Source: Sporanaerobium hydrogeniformans
GTDB taxonomy: Bacteria > Bacillota > Clostridia > Lachnospirales > Cellulosilyticaceae
DNA length: 64,000 nucleotides
NCBI RefSeq assembly: GCF_002735925.1
Contig: NZ_PEDL01000003.1
Span: 62,001-126,000, forward strand
Direction: 5' to 3'
In this document: in pieces, positions 36,382 through 45,794 of the stretch
Layout of the letters: each line of letters opens with the position of its first letter
Numbering within the stretch: position 1 is the stretch's first letter
Made by a program: the position numbers and the translations under genes
The notes under the pieces: model-generated
Seen by the model: the letters and a program-made list of their open reading frames with translations, nothing else
What the model was told of the DNA's origin: nothing
Database searches by the model: none

Positions 36382-36882
36382 GTGCAAATTTATATAGAAG
36401 ATGAAAATGATTTTTTTGAAAGTAATCAGGAGATACTATCTCTTATCTATCAAGTAATAGAAGAGTGTCTTATAAGGGAAAAGGTACCTTATGAGGTAGA
36501 ATTAAGTTTAACAGTCGTGAATAAAGAAGAGATACAAAAAATGAACAAAGCATATCGCCAAATAGATAAGGCAACAGATGTCCTATCATTTCCTCAGTTG
36601 GAAGCCACTGGTCAAGGTAAAATCGATTGGAGCAATCTCGATGAGATGGAAGTCATGAACCTAGATACACAGCAATTGATGCTAGGTGATATTGTTCTAT
36701 GTGTGGATAAGGCAAAAGAGCAAGCAGAAGACTATGGACATTCTCTTAAAAGAGAAATATGTTTCTTAGTAGCACATAGTATGTTTCATCTTCTCGGATA
36801 CGACCATATGAATGAAGAGGATGAAGAAGAGATGATGCAAAAGCAAGAAGCAGTTTTAGAGACCCTTGATATAAGTCGATAA
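36382..36882 (+). CDS. ybeY: Endoribonuclease YbeY (16S rRNA maturation)
   Basis: 166 residues. The zinc-binding histidine motif is HSMFHLLGYDH near residues 133-143, and the core ATDVLSFPQ appears at about 63. YbeY trims the 3' end of 16S rRNA and helps ribosome quality control. Start GTG 36382 directly follows the pgpH stop, with AAAGGGATG upstream. Clusters with phoH and era as in most Firmicutes. Confidence 0.96.
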   Translation: MQIYIEDENDFFESNQEILSLIYQVIEECLIREKVPYEVELSLTVVNKEEIQKMNKAYRQIDKATDVLSFPQLEATGQGKIDWSNLDEMEVMNLDTQQLMLGDIVLCVDKAKEQAEDYGHSLKREICFLVAHSMFHLLGYDHMNEEDEEEMMQKQEAVLETLDISR

Positions 36883-36893
36883 GGAGGATTTAT

Positions 36894-37301
36894 ATGGAAA
36901 ATTATCACATACTTTTAGATAAAGCAAGGGAAGCAATGGCGTATGCCTATGTTCCTTATTCTCAATTTAAAGTAGGTGCTGCAGTACTTAGCAAGTCAGG
37001 AAAAATTTATACAGGTTGTAATATTGAAAATGCCTCTTATGGTGCCACCAACTGTGCAGAGCGAACAGCTATTTTTAAAGCGGTATCGGAAGGTGAGAAG
37101 GAGATTATAGCTATAGCTATTGTCAGCAGCTCAGGGGCGATCACCTATCCTTGTGGTATTTGCAGACAAGTTATTGCAGAATTTATGGAGGAAGGGACAC
37201 TCATCTTTGAAAATGAAAAGGGTGAGATGCAAACCATGCCACTTAGTACAGTATTTCCCTATACTTTTACGAAGAAGGACTTAATAAAAGAAAAACAATA
37301 A
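36894..37301 (+). CDS. cdd: Cytidine deaminase
   Basis: 135 residues of the homotetrameric T-CDA family. Zinc site: NCAERTAIF (Cys and catalytic Glu) and PCGICRQV (two Cys). It converts cytidine or deoxycytidine to uridine for pyrimidine salvage. Ribosome site AAGGAGG lies before ATG 36894. Relatives usually carry dgkA between ybeY and cdd; here dgkA is missing. Confidence 0.95.
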   Translation: MENYHILLDKAREAMAYAYVPYSQFKVGAAVLSKSGKIYTGCNIENASYGATNCAERTAIFKAVSEGEKEIIAIAIVSSSGAITYPCGICRQVIAEFMEEGTLIFENEKGEMQTMPLSTVFPYTFTKKDLIKEKQ

Positions 37302-37313
37302 ACGGAGGAAAAA

Positions 37314-38225
37314 ATGAATTTAGCATTTAAATCAGGTTTTGTATCTATTATTGGAAGACCCAATGTAGGTAAATCTACACTCATGAATCAATTGATAGGG
37401 GAGAAGATAGCCATTATGTCTAACAAACCCCAAACAACACGTAATCGTATCCAAACAATCCTAACAACAGATGCTTTTCAAGCTATTTTTATTGACACAC
37501 CTGGTATCCACACCCCTAAAAATAAGTTAGGTGAGTATATGGTAAAAGCTGCAACCACTACCCTTAATGAAGTGGATGCTATTTTTTATCTTGTGGAGCC
37601 AGAACCCTATATTGGTAAAGGTGATGAAGAGATTATTGAACGCTTAAAGACTGTTCAAACACCTGTTTTCTTATGTATTAATAAGATTGATAGTGTGGGA
37701 AAGGAAGCCGTTTTAAAAACGATAGATCTTTATCGTAGCCTATATGATTTTGCAGAAATTATTCCACTTTCAGCCTATGAAGGGACCAATATTCAAGCAG
37801 TTTTAGAGTGTTTACCTCGCTATTTGCAAGAAGGGCCTAAGTTCTTTCCAGAGGATATGATTACAGATCAACCAGAAAGACAATTAGTAGCTGAAATTAT
37901 TCGTGAAAAAGCGCTTCATCTTTTAGATAAAGAAATTCCCCATGGGATTGCAGTAGAAATTGAAACCATGACTAAAAGAGAAGGTAAAGAGATTGTGGAT
38001 ATTGAAGCTACCATTGTATGTGAGCGTGATTCACATAAACGAATTGTAATTGGGAAGAATGGGCAGATGATCAAAGAGATTGGTTCTAAGGCACGTTTTG
38101 ATATGGAACGTTTATTAGGCTCGAAAGTTTATTTAACTTTATGGGTAAAAATTAAGAAAAATTGGAGAGATAGTGATTTTTTAATTAAAAATTACGGTTA
38201 TAATAAACGAGAGTTAGATGAATAA
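37314..38225 (+). CDS. era: GTPase Era
   Basis: 303 residues. GTPase motifs: G1 GRPNVGKST, G3 DTPGIH, G4 NKID and G5 SAYEG. The C-terminal KH domain has IVIGKNGQMIKEIG. Era binds 16S rRNA and checks assembly of the 30S subunit. Starts at ATG 37314 behind CGGAGG, 12 nt after cdd. Confidence 0.97.
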   Translation: MNLAFKSGFVSIIGRPNVGKSTLMNQLIGEKIAIMSNKPQTTRNRIQTILTTDAFQAIFIDTPGIHTPKNKLGEYMVKAATTTLNEVDAIFYLVEPEPYIGKGDEEIIERLKTVQTPVFLCINKIDSVGKEAVLKTIDLYRSLYDFAEIIPLSAYEGTNIQAVLECLPRYLQEGPKFFPEDMITDQPERQLVAEIIREKALHLLDKEIPHGIAVEIETMTKREGKEIVDIEATIVCERDSHKRIVIGKNGQMIKEIGSKARFDMERLLGSKVYLTLWVKIKKNWRDSDFLIKNYGYNKRELDE

Positions 38226-38323
38226 AAATGTCAAGGGTCCTAGTACTGGTAGATTTTTTGTAGGATAGAAAGACTTAATTTGTACACCTTAATAAGTAAG
38301 ATATTCTATAGGGGGTCTTTCAA

Positions 38324-38467
38324 ATGTTACAAGAATTATGGAATTACTTTTTGAAAACAGGTGACATTAACTTGTACTTAGGCTTTAAAGAATATGAAAG
38401 TTTATACAATAGTAGAATAGAGGCATTGCCTCTTCAGTCTACTCAAGAAGTGGAAGAGATGATGTGA
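38324..38467 (+). CDS. yqzL: YqzL-like small protein
   Basis: 47 residues encoded from ATG 38324, with AGGGGGT upstream. The text MLQELWNYFLKTGDINLYLG continues with FKEYE, the hallmark of the YqzL-type small proteins found between era and recO in Firmicutes. Its stop overlaps the recO start (ATGTGA), giving translational coupling. It was found by reading the gap between era and recO. Function unknown. Confidence 0.8.
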   Translation: MLQELWNYFLKTGDINLYLGFKEYESLYNSRIEALPLQSTQEVEEMM

Positions 38468-39231
38468 CAATAAAAACAAAAGCACTGGTGATAAGAGAAT
38501 ATATTGTAGGCGAGAGTGACAAATATGTCACTCTCTTTACAAAGGATTTGGGAAAAATACAAGCATTAGCGCCTAAAGCTAAAAAGTATAGTGGAGGGTT
38601 AGCTACGGGCACTCAACTTTTTGTGTATGGTGAATTCATGCTCACCCAATACAAGGATACATATCGTTTGCTCAGTGTAGATATCTTAGATATGTTTCAT
38701 GATCTTAGAAAAGACCTCTTTTGCTTAACGTATAGTAGTTATATTGTAGAGTTTGTGGCTGCTGTTACAGAGGAAGCTTTAGTACAAGAGGAGCTCTTGC
38801 TACTGACACTCATAACACTTAAAAATCTATCGCAAGAAGAGAAGAGGTTACGTTTAGTAAGGCGTATTTTTGAACTACGAGCTCTTTCATTACTAGGATT
38901 TATGCCACAAATAAAAAAATGTGTAGATTGTGAAGTATTCTTAACTGAAACAGAACAAACAACGTATGATTTTCATGTGGAAGCAGGAGGAATTTTATGT
39001 TCGAACTGTCAAAAACATTATATTCATACTTTAAAAATAAGCTATGGAACTCTTTATACATTACGATATATTATGGCTACTCCTGTTGAGAGATTATTTA
39101 AATTTGAAGTAAGTGAGCAGGTATTAAAGGAATTAGAGCATATTAGTGAGGATTACCGATCCTATTATATTGATAAGTCTTTTAAAACATTAGATTTCAT
39201 TTCTAAATTGCATCAATTAGAGAAGAAGTAG
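38464..39231 (+). CDS. recO: DNA repair protein RecO
   Basis: 255 residues. The N-terminal OB fold (KALVIREYIVGESDKYVTLFT) is followed by a helical domain with a zinc-finger-like CVDC and CSNC pair. RecO loads RecA together with RecR during gap repair. GTG 38464 overlaps the yqzL stop codon. Ends at a terminator. Confidence 0.95.
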   Translation: MTIKTKALVIREYIVGESDKYVTLFTKDLGKIQALAPKAKKYSGGLATGTQLFVYGEFMLTQYKDTYRLLSVDILDMFHDLRKDLFCLTYSSYIVEFVAAVTEEALVQEELLLLTLITLKNLSQEEKRLRLVRRIFELRALSLLGFMPQIKKCVDCEVFLTETEQTTYDFHVEAGGILCSNCQKHYIHTLKISYGTLYTLRYIMATPVERLFKFEVSEQVLKELEHISEDYRSYYIDKSFKTLDFISKLHQLEKK

Positions 39232-39257
39232 GTCAAAAAGGTACTACTTCTTTTTTT
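39223..39257 (+). terminator. Terminator of the era-recO unit
   Basis: AAGAAGTAG, including the recO stop, pairs with CTACTTCTT around a 12-nt loop, followed by T7. Confidence 0.85.
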
Positions 39258-39283
39258 GTTAGGAGAATCTTTGGAAATTAATG

Positions 39284-39311
39284 TTTAAATAAGTACTAAA
39301 TATGCTATAAT
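39284..39311 (+). promoter_or_regulatory. Possible polA promoter
   Basis: TTTAAA, a 16-nt spacer and TATAAT (39306-39311) lie 55 nt ahead of polA. The -35 match is weak. Confidence 0.45.
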
Positions 39312-39365
39312 AAATAAAAATTATAGGAATGTAAATGGACGTAATGATTGAGGATGAGGTGTAAA

Positions 39366-42014
39366 ATGAAATCTAAATTACTTTTATTTGATGGACATAG
39401 TATGGCCAATCGCGCTTTTTATGGAATCCCGCTATTAACTAACAAAGAGGGCGTTTATACAAATGCTGTTTATGGTTTTTTAAATATATTATTAAGTATT
39501 ATAGAGAAAGAAAAACCTGATTATTTGGGAGTTGCCTTTGATGTAAGTGCGCCTACCTTTAGACATGAGTTTTCAGCAGAATATAAAGGAAATCGTAAAG
39601 GAATGCCCCAAGAGTTAAGGCCCCAAATTCCACTGATTAAACAAGTATTAGAGGCTATGTCTATTCATATGTTAGAAAAACCAGGTTTTGAAGCGGATGA
39701 TGTTTTAGGTACACTTGCTAAAAGTGCGGAGAAAGAAGGGATGGAGGTAGTAGTCGTTTCAGGAGATCGTGACCTTTTTCAGATTACAAGTGATCACATT
39801 CAAATTAAAATCCCTCGCACAAAGAAAACGGGAACAGAAATTGAAAGTTTCTTCGCCAAAGATGTAGAAGCTACTTATGGTGTAACTCCTATTCAATTTA
39901 TAGATGTAAAAGGACTTATGGGAGATACATCGGACAATATTAAAGGGGTTCCTGGAATTGGTGAAAAAACAGCAATAAAGCTTATTCAAGAATATGGAAG
40001 TATGGAAAATTTACTTGACCATGTAAGTGAATTAAAACAAAAAAAGTTAAAGGAAAATCTAGTAGCTTATAGCCAAGATGCACGGGATAGTAAAATGCTT
40101 GCAACGATTGTTTGTGAAGTACCTTTAAATTATAAATGGGATGACTTTCATTATGACCTCACTTTAAGTGAGGAGGCCTATGATCTTCTTAAAAATCTAG
40201 AGTTTAAATCACTTTTAAATCGCTTGCCACGTCAAGCACAAGAGAGACAAGAGAAAGAAAAGGAAGTAAATATAAGTCGTTGGGAATTTCTAGAACTCAA
40301 AAAATTTATAGAAGAACAAAAGGATAAAGAAGTTGTTGTCACTTATTTTATAGAAGAAAGTAAATGGGGATTTGGGATAGCTACCCAAGAAGAGATTGCT
40401 TATTTTGAGGTAGGTCCTCAAAATGAGCAGATGCAGAAGCTCTTAAAGACTTTTTTTGAGGACAAATGTTATCCCAAAATTATTCATGATAGTAAGAAGT
40501 TAAAACATTTACTTTATCCTTATGGGATCAATATAGAAGGTGTATGTTTTGATCCTTTTATAGCAGCCTACCTTCTTTATCCAACAGAGTCTTCTTATGC
40601 AATGGAAGTAATAGAAGAACATTTGCTAGGCTCAGAAACCTTAGCTTCAGAAGAAACTCTTTTAGGAAAGGGTAAAAATAAAAAAAGTTGGATGGATTTA
40701 GAGGAAGGAGTGCGTCTAAATTACTTTGGAAGAGCGGCAGCTCTTCTTTGGGCGTGTTATCCTCTTTTAAAAGAAAAAATAGTACAGGAAAATATGGAGG
40801 AACTTTTCTATACAATAGAACTCCCTCTTATTGAAGTTCTTTTTAGTATGGAAATTCAAGGTATCTCAGTAGATAAAGAAAGATTAATGGCTTATGGTAA
40901 GGAATTGGATATACGAATAGAAGACCTTACAAAAACCATTTATGAAGAAGTAGGAGAGGCCTTTAATATTAATTCACCTAAACAATTAGGTAGTATTCTT
41001 TTTGAAAAGCTTAACTTACCAGTTATTAAAAAAACGAAAACAGGTTATTCCACAGCGGCAGAAGTTCTAGAAACCTTACAAAAAGAGTATCCTATTGTAG
41101 CTAAAATATTGGAGTACCGACAGTATATTAAGCTAAAATCTACTTATGTTGATGGTTTAATGGCTGTATTGGATGAGCAGCATAAAATCCACTCTACTTT
41201 TAATCAAACGATTACAGCAACAGGGCGTTTGAGTAGCACTGAACCTAATTTGCAAAACATTCCTGTTAAATTTGAAATGGGTAAGAAGATTAGAGGGATG
41301 TTTATTCCTTCTTCTAAGGATTATATTTTCTTAGATGGTGACTATTCACAAATCGAACTAAGGGTACTAGCCCATATGGCACAGGATGAAGTGCTTATTA
41401 ATGCTTTCAAAGAAAATATAGATATCCATAAATTAACAGCTTCTCAAGTTTTTCATATACCTTTTAATCAAGTAACTCCTTTACAACGTAGCAATGCAAA
41501 GGCCGTTAATTTTGGTATTATTTATGGGATAGGAGCTTTTTCTCTTTCCGAGGATCTAAAAATCTCTACTAAGGAAGCTCAAATTTATATTGACGGCTAT
41601 TTTGAAAAATATCCACAGGTTAAAGCATATTTAGAAGAGTGTATAGCCCTTGCTATGAAAAAAGGATATGTCACAACATTATTTAATCGTAAACGTGAGA
41701 TTCCAGAAATATTAGCAAGTAATTATAATATGCGTGAATTTGGTAAACGTGTAGCCATGAATACACCTATTCAAGGGACCTCAGCAGATATTATTAAAAT
41801 TGCTATGGTAAAAGTGTATCAAAGGTTAAAAAAAGAAAAAAGAAAGTCACGTCTTATTCTTACAGTGCATGATGAGCTGTTGATTGAAGCACATCTGACA
41901 GAAGTAGAGGCTGTTAAAAAGCTTTTAAAAGAAGAGATGGAGCAAGCAGTAAAATTATTGGTACCTTTAGAGGTAGAAGTGCATAGTGGTGAAAATTGGT
42001 TAGAAGTGAAGTAG
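39366..42014 (+). CDS. polA: DNA polymerase I
   Basis: 882 residues. 5'-3' exonuclease domain (1-290), with KPGFEADDVLGT and the helix-hairpin-helix GVPGIGEKTA. A degenerate 3'-5' exonuclease-like domain (300-470) lacks the DxE metal ligands, as in Bacillus Pol I. Family A polymerase: motif A DGDYSQIELRV, motif B RSNAKAVNFGIIYG, motif C TVHDELLIE. It does Okazaki fragment and repair synthesis. Start chosen at ATG 39366, with GAGGTG upstream, rather than ATG 39348. Confidence 0.96.
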   Translation: MKSKLLLFDGHSMANRAFYGIPLLTNKEGVYTNAVYGFLNILLSIIEKEKPDYLGVAFDVSAPTFRHEFSAEYKGNRKGMPQELRPQIPLIKQVLEAMSIHMLEKPGFEADDVLGTLAKSAEKEGMEVVVVSGDRDLFQITSDHIQIKIPRTKKTGTEIESFFAKDVEATYGVTPIQFIDVKGLMGDTSDNIKGVPGIGEKTAIKLIQEYGSMENLLDHVSELKQKKLKENLVAYSQDARDSKMLATIVCEVPLNYKWDDFHYDLTLSEEAYDLLKNLEFKSLLNRLPRQAQERQEKEKEVNISRWEFLELKKFIEEQKDKEVVVTYFIEESKWGFGIATQEEIAYFEVGPQNEQMQKLLKTFFEDKCYPKIIHDSKKLKHLLYPYGINIEGVCFDPFIAAYLLYPTESSYAMEVIEEHLLGSETLASEETLLGKGKNKKSWMDLEEGVRLNYFGRAAALLWACYPLLKEKIVQENMEELFYTIELPLIEVLFSMEIQGISVDKERLMAYGKELDIRIEDLTKTIYEEVGEAFNINSPKQLGSILFEKLNLPVIKKTKTGYSTAAEVLETLQKEYPIVAKILEYRQYIKLKSTYVDGLMAVLDEQHKIHSTFNQTITATGRLSSTEPNLQNIPVKFEMGKKIRGMFIPSSKDYIFLDGDYSQIELRVLAHMAQDEVLINAFKENIDIHKLTASQVFHIPFNQVTPLQRSNAKAVNFGIIYGIGAFSLSEDLKISTKEAQIYIDGYFEKYPQVKAYLEECIALAMKKGYVTTLFNRKREIPEILASNYNMREFGKRVAMNTPIQGTSADIIKIAMVKVYQRLKKEKRKSRLILTVHDELLIEAHLTEVEAVKKLLKEEMEQAVKLLVPLEVEVHSGENWLEVK

Positions 42015-42025
42015 GAGTTAAGAAA

Positions 42026-42619
42026 ATGAAAGTAATAGGTGTTATCGGTGGAATAGGAGCTGGAAAAAGTACCGTTATTGAAAAAATAAGAGAATATACT
42101 GCAACCTATGTAATTAGCGCAGATTGTATTGGTCATGGGATTTTAAAAAAGGGACAGCCTGCCTATGTACCAGTTATAGAAACTTTTGGAGAAGGTATCC
42201 TAGATAGTAAAGGGGAAATCGTCAGAAAAGCTTTAGGAGAAATTGTCTTTAAGGATGCAAAGCAGCTAGAAAAGCTGAATGCTTTGACCCATCCTTTAAT
42301 TTGTGAAGAAGTGGAAAGACAAATTAATTGGTGTAAAAAACAAGCAGCTTATGATTTTATTGTAGTAGAAGGAGCCCTACTTTTAGAGGTAGGGCTGGGT
42401 AAATTAATGGATATTATTATAGCTGTTTATGCTGATGAAGAGACACGCATTAAACGTGTAATGCTAAGAGAAGGTTTTACAAAGGAACAAGTCCTCAGTC
42501 GGTTTAAAGCACAAAAAAAATGGGAAGAATTTCAAGAGGCTGCTGATTTTGTAATTGATAATGGTATTTCTTTAGAAAAAACTTGTGAACAGATAAAAAA
42601 AATAGTTGTACAATTTTAA
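42026..42619 (+). CDS. coaE: Dephospho-CoA kinase
   Basis: 197 residues from ATG 42026, which has TAGGAG upstream; an in-frame start at 41996 would overlap polA. P-loop GGIGAGKST; the lid/CoA region includes ADCIGHGIL, LTHPLICEE and FIVVEGALLLEVG. It phosphorylates dephospho-CoA, the last step of CoA synthesis. It follows polA by 11 nt, a common clostridial order. Confidence 0.94.
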   Translation: MKVIGVIGGIGAGKSTVIEKIREYTATYVISADCIGHGILKKGQPAYVPVIETFGEGILDSKGEIVRKALGEIVFKDAKQLEKLNALTHPLICEEVERQINWCKKQAAYDFIVVEGALLLEVGLGKLMDIIIAVYADEETRIKRVMLREGFTKEQVLSRFKAQKKWEEFQEAADFVIDNGISLEKTCEQIKKIVVQF

Positions 42620-42631
42620 GGAGAGAACCTT

Positions 42632-43171
42632 GTGAAAAAGAGAAAGTATTTAATAGTCTATCTTGTCATAGGGGGATGTTTAGGACTTCTTCTTCCTTTT
42701 GTAATTTATCCAAGACCCTATAAACAACAAGTACTTAACTACTCAGAGCTTTACGGAGTGGATCCAGCTATTGTTTATGCCATTATAAAAGCAGAAAGTA
42801 GATATGATACAGATGCTATTTCAAGAAGTGGGGCCAAAGGGCTTATGCAGATTATGGACAAGACAGGAGAATGGGTAGCTCAAGAAATAGGATTGGTAGA
42901 TTATGCAAATGATAGGCTTTTTAAGCCAGATGTTAATATTCAGATTGGATGCTGGTATATTGCTAAACTTTTAAAACAGTATGATGGAGATTTAGAACTT
43001 GCTTTAGCAGCGTACAACGCAGGTTCAGGTCATGTTGCAAGGTGGCGTAGTAATCTAGCATATAGTTTGGACGGCAAGCATTTACATACCATTCCTTTTA
43101 AAGAAACAGAAAAATATATCAACAAAGTAAAGAGGTACTATACCTTTTATAAATGTTTATATGGGGATTAA
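42632..43171 (+). CDS. SLT-family lytic transglycosylase
   Basis: 179 residues with an N-terminal signal anchor (about 7-25). The goose-lysozyme-like SLT domain shows AIIKAESRYDTDAISRSGAK with the catalytic Glu, then GLMQIM, and the AAYNAG motif. It cuts peptidoglycan glycan strands with 1,6-anhydro ends. GTG 42632 has AAGGAGAG upstream. Its last bases are near the start of the next gene. Confidence 0.93.
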   Translation: MKKRKYLIVYLVIGGCLGLLLPFVIYPRPYKQQVLNYSELYGVDPAIVYAIIKAESRYDTDAISRSGAKGLMQIMDKTGEWVAQEIGLVDYANDRLFKPDVNIQIGCWYIAKLLKQYDGDLELALAAYNAGSGHVARWRSNLAYSLDGKHLHTIPFKETEKYINKVKRYYTFYKCLYGD

Positions 43172-43181
43172 GGAGGCAATA

Positions 43182-44804
43182 ATGAATGAAAAAAAATATA
43201 AACTGCTAGCAATTCTATTAAGTCTATGTATAGGAATTATGGGATGTACCAGTCAAGAGGTAGGTGGGAGTAAGACAAATGAAGTAACTTCTCCAGAAAT
43301 AAAGGAGCAAGGTGACGAAATGAAAAAGCAAACAGTATCTGAGAAAGATCCTCTATTAAAGCTTTCTATGCAAGCACCTGTTTCCCTTAATCCACTCTAT
43401 ACTGCACAAAAAAGTGTTCAGCAAATTCTTTATCTTATCTTTAATCCCCTTGTTAATATCGAAGAAGATGGGCGAATAAGTGGAAACTTAGCAAGTTCAT
43501 GGTCAATTAATGAGACAAATACAGCTTTAACACTTACTTTAAATCAAGGGCTTCGCTGGCAAGATGGAGAACCTTTAACTTCAGAAGATGTACTTTTTAC
43601 CATTCATCAAATACAGAGTATACAGGAGACACCTTATAAGCTTGCAGTAGAAAACATTGCTAGTGTAGAAAAGGTAGATGATACGACCCTTAAAATTAAT
43701 TACAAACAGTCTTTTAGTGGTATTTTGCAAACCTTATTTTTTCCTATTATTCCAAAGCATATTTATGATGTGCCTGATAATAATTCCTTAAGCATAACAC
43801 CCATTGGATCTGGTCCTTATAAGTTTGTGACTTTAACACCTTCTAAAAAATTAGAACTAGAGGCAAACCCAAGTTATTTTAAAGGAAGGCCTTCTATACA
43901 GAGAATTGAAGTAATGATTGTGCCTGATGAAGCGAGTAGTCTGCATGCTTATAAACAAGGTCTTATAGATGCTATTTTTACAGAAGTAACAGAATGGGGG
44001 AAATATGTTAAGGATAAAACTTCCACTTCCTATGAGATGCTGAGTAATATTTATGAATTTATGGGAATGAATATGAAGCTTTTAATGTTTCAAAATCCTA
44101 ATGTGCGAAAAGCACTACTTTATGCTCTAGATCGAGAAAAAATGATTAATCTATACTATTTGGATCATGCAGTCGTGACGGATACTCCCATTCGTCCCAA
44201 TTCTTATCTAGCAGACAAATCATTAGTACCCTGTGACTATGATAAAGAAAAAGCGAAGTTTTTATTTGCACAAGAAGGTTATGAAAAAGATGCAACAACA
44301 GGACTTTTAAGTAAAAATGGTATACCCTTTTCGTTTTCTTTATTAGTAAACATAGAGAATGAGGATCGAATGAAAATAGCAGAAGAGATAAAAAGACAAT
44401 ATAAAGAGATAGGCATTGATATGCATATTGAAGCGGTAGATAAAGAAACCTATTTATCAAAAATAGAGACAAAACAATTTGATGCTTTCTTAGGAGGATG
44501 GCAGCTTTCTTATATAGAAGATTTGAGTTTTGCCCTACACTCTAGTATGATTACAAGTGGTGAAAATTATGTAAGCTTCAATGATACTAAGATGGATGAA
44601 GTGTTAAGGCAAGCCTTTTTAGCAACAGAATCTAGTAAAATAGGTATTTATTCTGATTTACAAAAATATTTTGTGGAGCAAACACCTTATATCAGCTTGT
44701 ATTTTAAAAAGAATGTTTTTATTACACACAAGAAGATTAAAGGTCCTGTTCAACCTCTTCCTTTACAAGTATTTGCAAATATTGAAAAATGGATGATTGA
44801 ATAA
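43182..44804 (+). CDS. Oligopeptide-type solute-binding lipoprotein (family 5)
   Basis: 540 residues from ATG 43182 (AAGGAGG upstream). The lipobox GIMGC anchors it by a lipid. The SBP_bac_5 fold is shown by LKLSMQAPVSLNPLY, LASSWSIN, LRWQDGEPLTSEDVLFT and GSGPYKF. OppA-type proteins capture peptides or other ligands, but no permease or ATPase gene is adjacent. It stands directly after a wall-cutting enzyme, so it could capture muropeptides; that is only suggestion. Confidence 0.92.
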   Translation: MNEKKYKLLAILLSLCIGIMGCTSQEVGGSKTNEVTSPEIKEQGDEMKKQTVSEKDPLLKLSMQAPVSLNPLYTAQKSVQQILYLIFNPLVNIEEDGRISGNLASSWSINETNTALTLTLNQGLRWQDGEPLTSEDVLFTIHQIQSIQETPYKLAVENIASVEKVDDTTLKINYKQSFSGILQTLFFPIIPKHIYDVPDNNSLSITPIGSGPYKFVTLTPSKKLELEANPSYFKGRPSIQRIEVMIVPDEASSLHAYKQGLIDAIFTEVTEWGKYVKDKTSTSYEMLSNIYEFMGMNMKLLMFQNPNVRKALLYALDREKMINLYYLDHAVVTDTPIRPNSYLADKSLVPCDYDKEKAKFLFAQEGYEKDATTGLLSKNGIPFSFSLLVNIENEDRMKIAEEIKRQYKEIGIDMHIEAVDKETYLSKIETKQFDAFLGGWQLSYIEDLSFALHSSMITSGENYVSFNDTKMDEVLRQAFLATESSKIGIYSDLQKYFVEQTPYISLYFKKNVFITHKKIKGPVQPLPLQVFANIEKWMIE

Positions 44805-44869
44805 GTTTATTGCGTGTTTACTTTTCAATAATGTAGCATTGATGTAAAATGGGGAAGGAGAGGAATAAG

Positions 44870-45790
44870 ATGCCTATGCTTCAAGAAGATAGCTATCTAA
44901 AAAGAAATAGTAAGATTACGGAAAATAGAGCAAAACGTCCTTTTATAATGGGTGAGAAGGAGAAATGTCCTTTTTGTAAAGGGAAAGAAAGACAATTAGA
45001 GGAGATTTACTTGGAAGTCCACTTGCCAGAGGAGAGAGAGAGGATTCGTATTGTTAAAAATAAGTATCCTTTTTGCGAACCAATTAAAGGAAATTATGGT
45101 TTTCATGATGTAGTTATTGATACTTTGTCTCATAAAAAAGAACCTAAAGATTTTTCAAGTGCGCATTGGGTACTTCTTCTAGAAGTGATGCAAAAAAGAT
45201 GGTATCAACTCCAAAAAGATGCTCAAGTGAAGTTTACTCAAATTTTTAAGAATAACGGCAGTGGTGCAGGTGCAAGCATTATACATTCTCACTGGCAAAT
45301 AGCTGCTTTTGATACCCTTCCTTTAAAACAAAAAGAACAAAACATTGCTTTAATGCACTATTATGAAGAGGAAAAACAGTGTTATATCTGTGAGCAGCTT
45401 CATGATAAGGTACATGAGCTGATTATAGAAAATAGTGAATGGCAGGCTGTAGCGCCTGCCGTCTCTCAATATACACATGAAACATGGCTCATTCTAAAAA
45501 CGCATAAATCTCAATATGGTCAGCTTAATCTTAAAGAATTACAGGGTGCAGGAGAACTCTTAAAGAAGTTACTTAATGCTTATAATGAGCTTCTTCCCAA
45601 GGTGCCTTATAATATATGTTTTATGAGTAATGCAATGAACGAAGAACCGTATTTACATTTTTATATACAGCTTATTCCAAGATTAGTCCCAATGGGCGGC
45701 TTTGAGGTAGCTACAGGATGCTATATAAACACTGTTCACCCTAAAACCCATGCGACAGCTTTAAGGCAATTAGTAGAAACAAGGAGGTAG
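44870..45790 (+). CDS. GalT-like HIT-superfamily nucleotidyltransferase
   Basis: 306 residues from ATG 44870 with AAGGAGAGG upstream. A zinc-binding CPFCKG near residue 33 and a CYICEQ later give two Cys pairs. The HIT triad-like IIHSHWQIAAF matches the HxHxQ active site of galactose-1-phosphate uridylyltransferases. Overall length is near GalT, but similarity is limited. Probable UDP-hexose or related nucleotide transferase; the exact substrate is uncertain. Confidence 0.75.
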   Translation: MPMLQEDSYLKRNSKITENRAKRPFIMGEKEKCPFCKGKERQLEEIYLEVHLPEERERIRIVKNKYPFCEPIKGNYGFHDVVIDTLSHKKEPKDFSSAHWVLLLEVMQKRWYQLQKDAQVKFTQIFKNNGSGAGASIIHSHWQIAAFDTLPLKQKEQNIALMHYYEEEKQCYICEQLHDKVHELIIENSEWQAVAPAVSQYTHETWLILKTHKSQYGQLNLKELQGAGELLKKLLNAYNELLPKVPYNICFMSNAMNEEPYLHFYIQLIPRLVPMGGFEVATGCYINTVHPKTHATALRQLVETRR

Positions 45791-45794
45791 ACAA

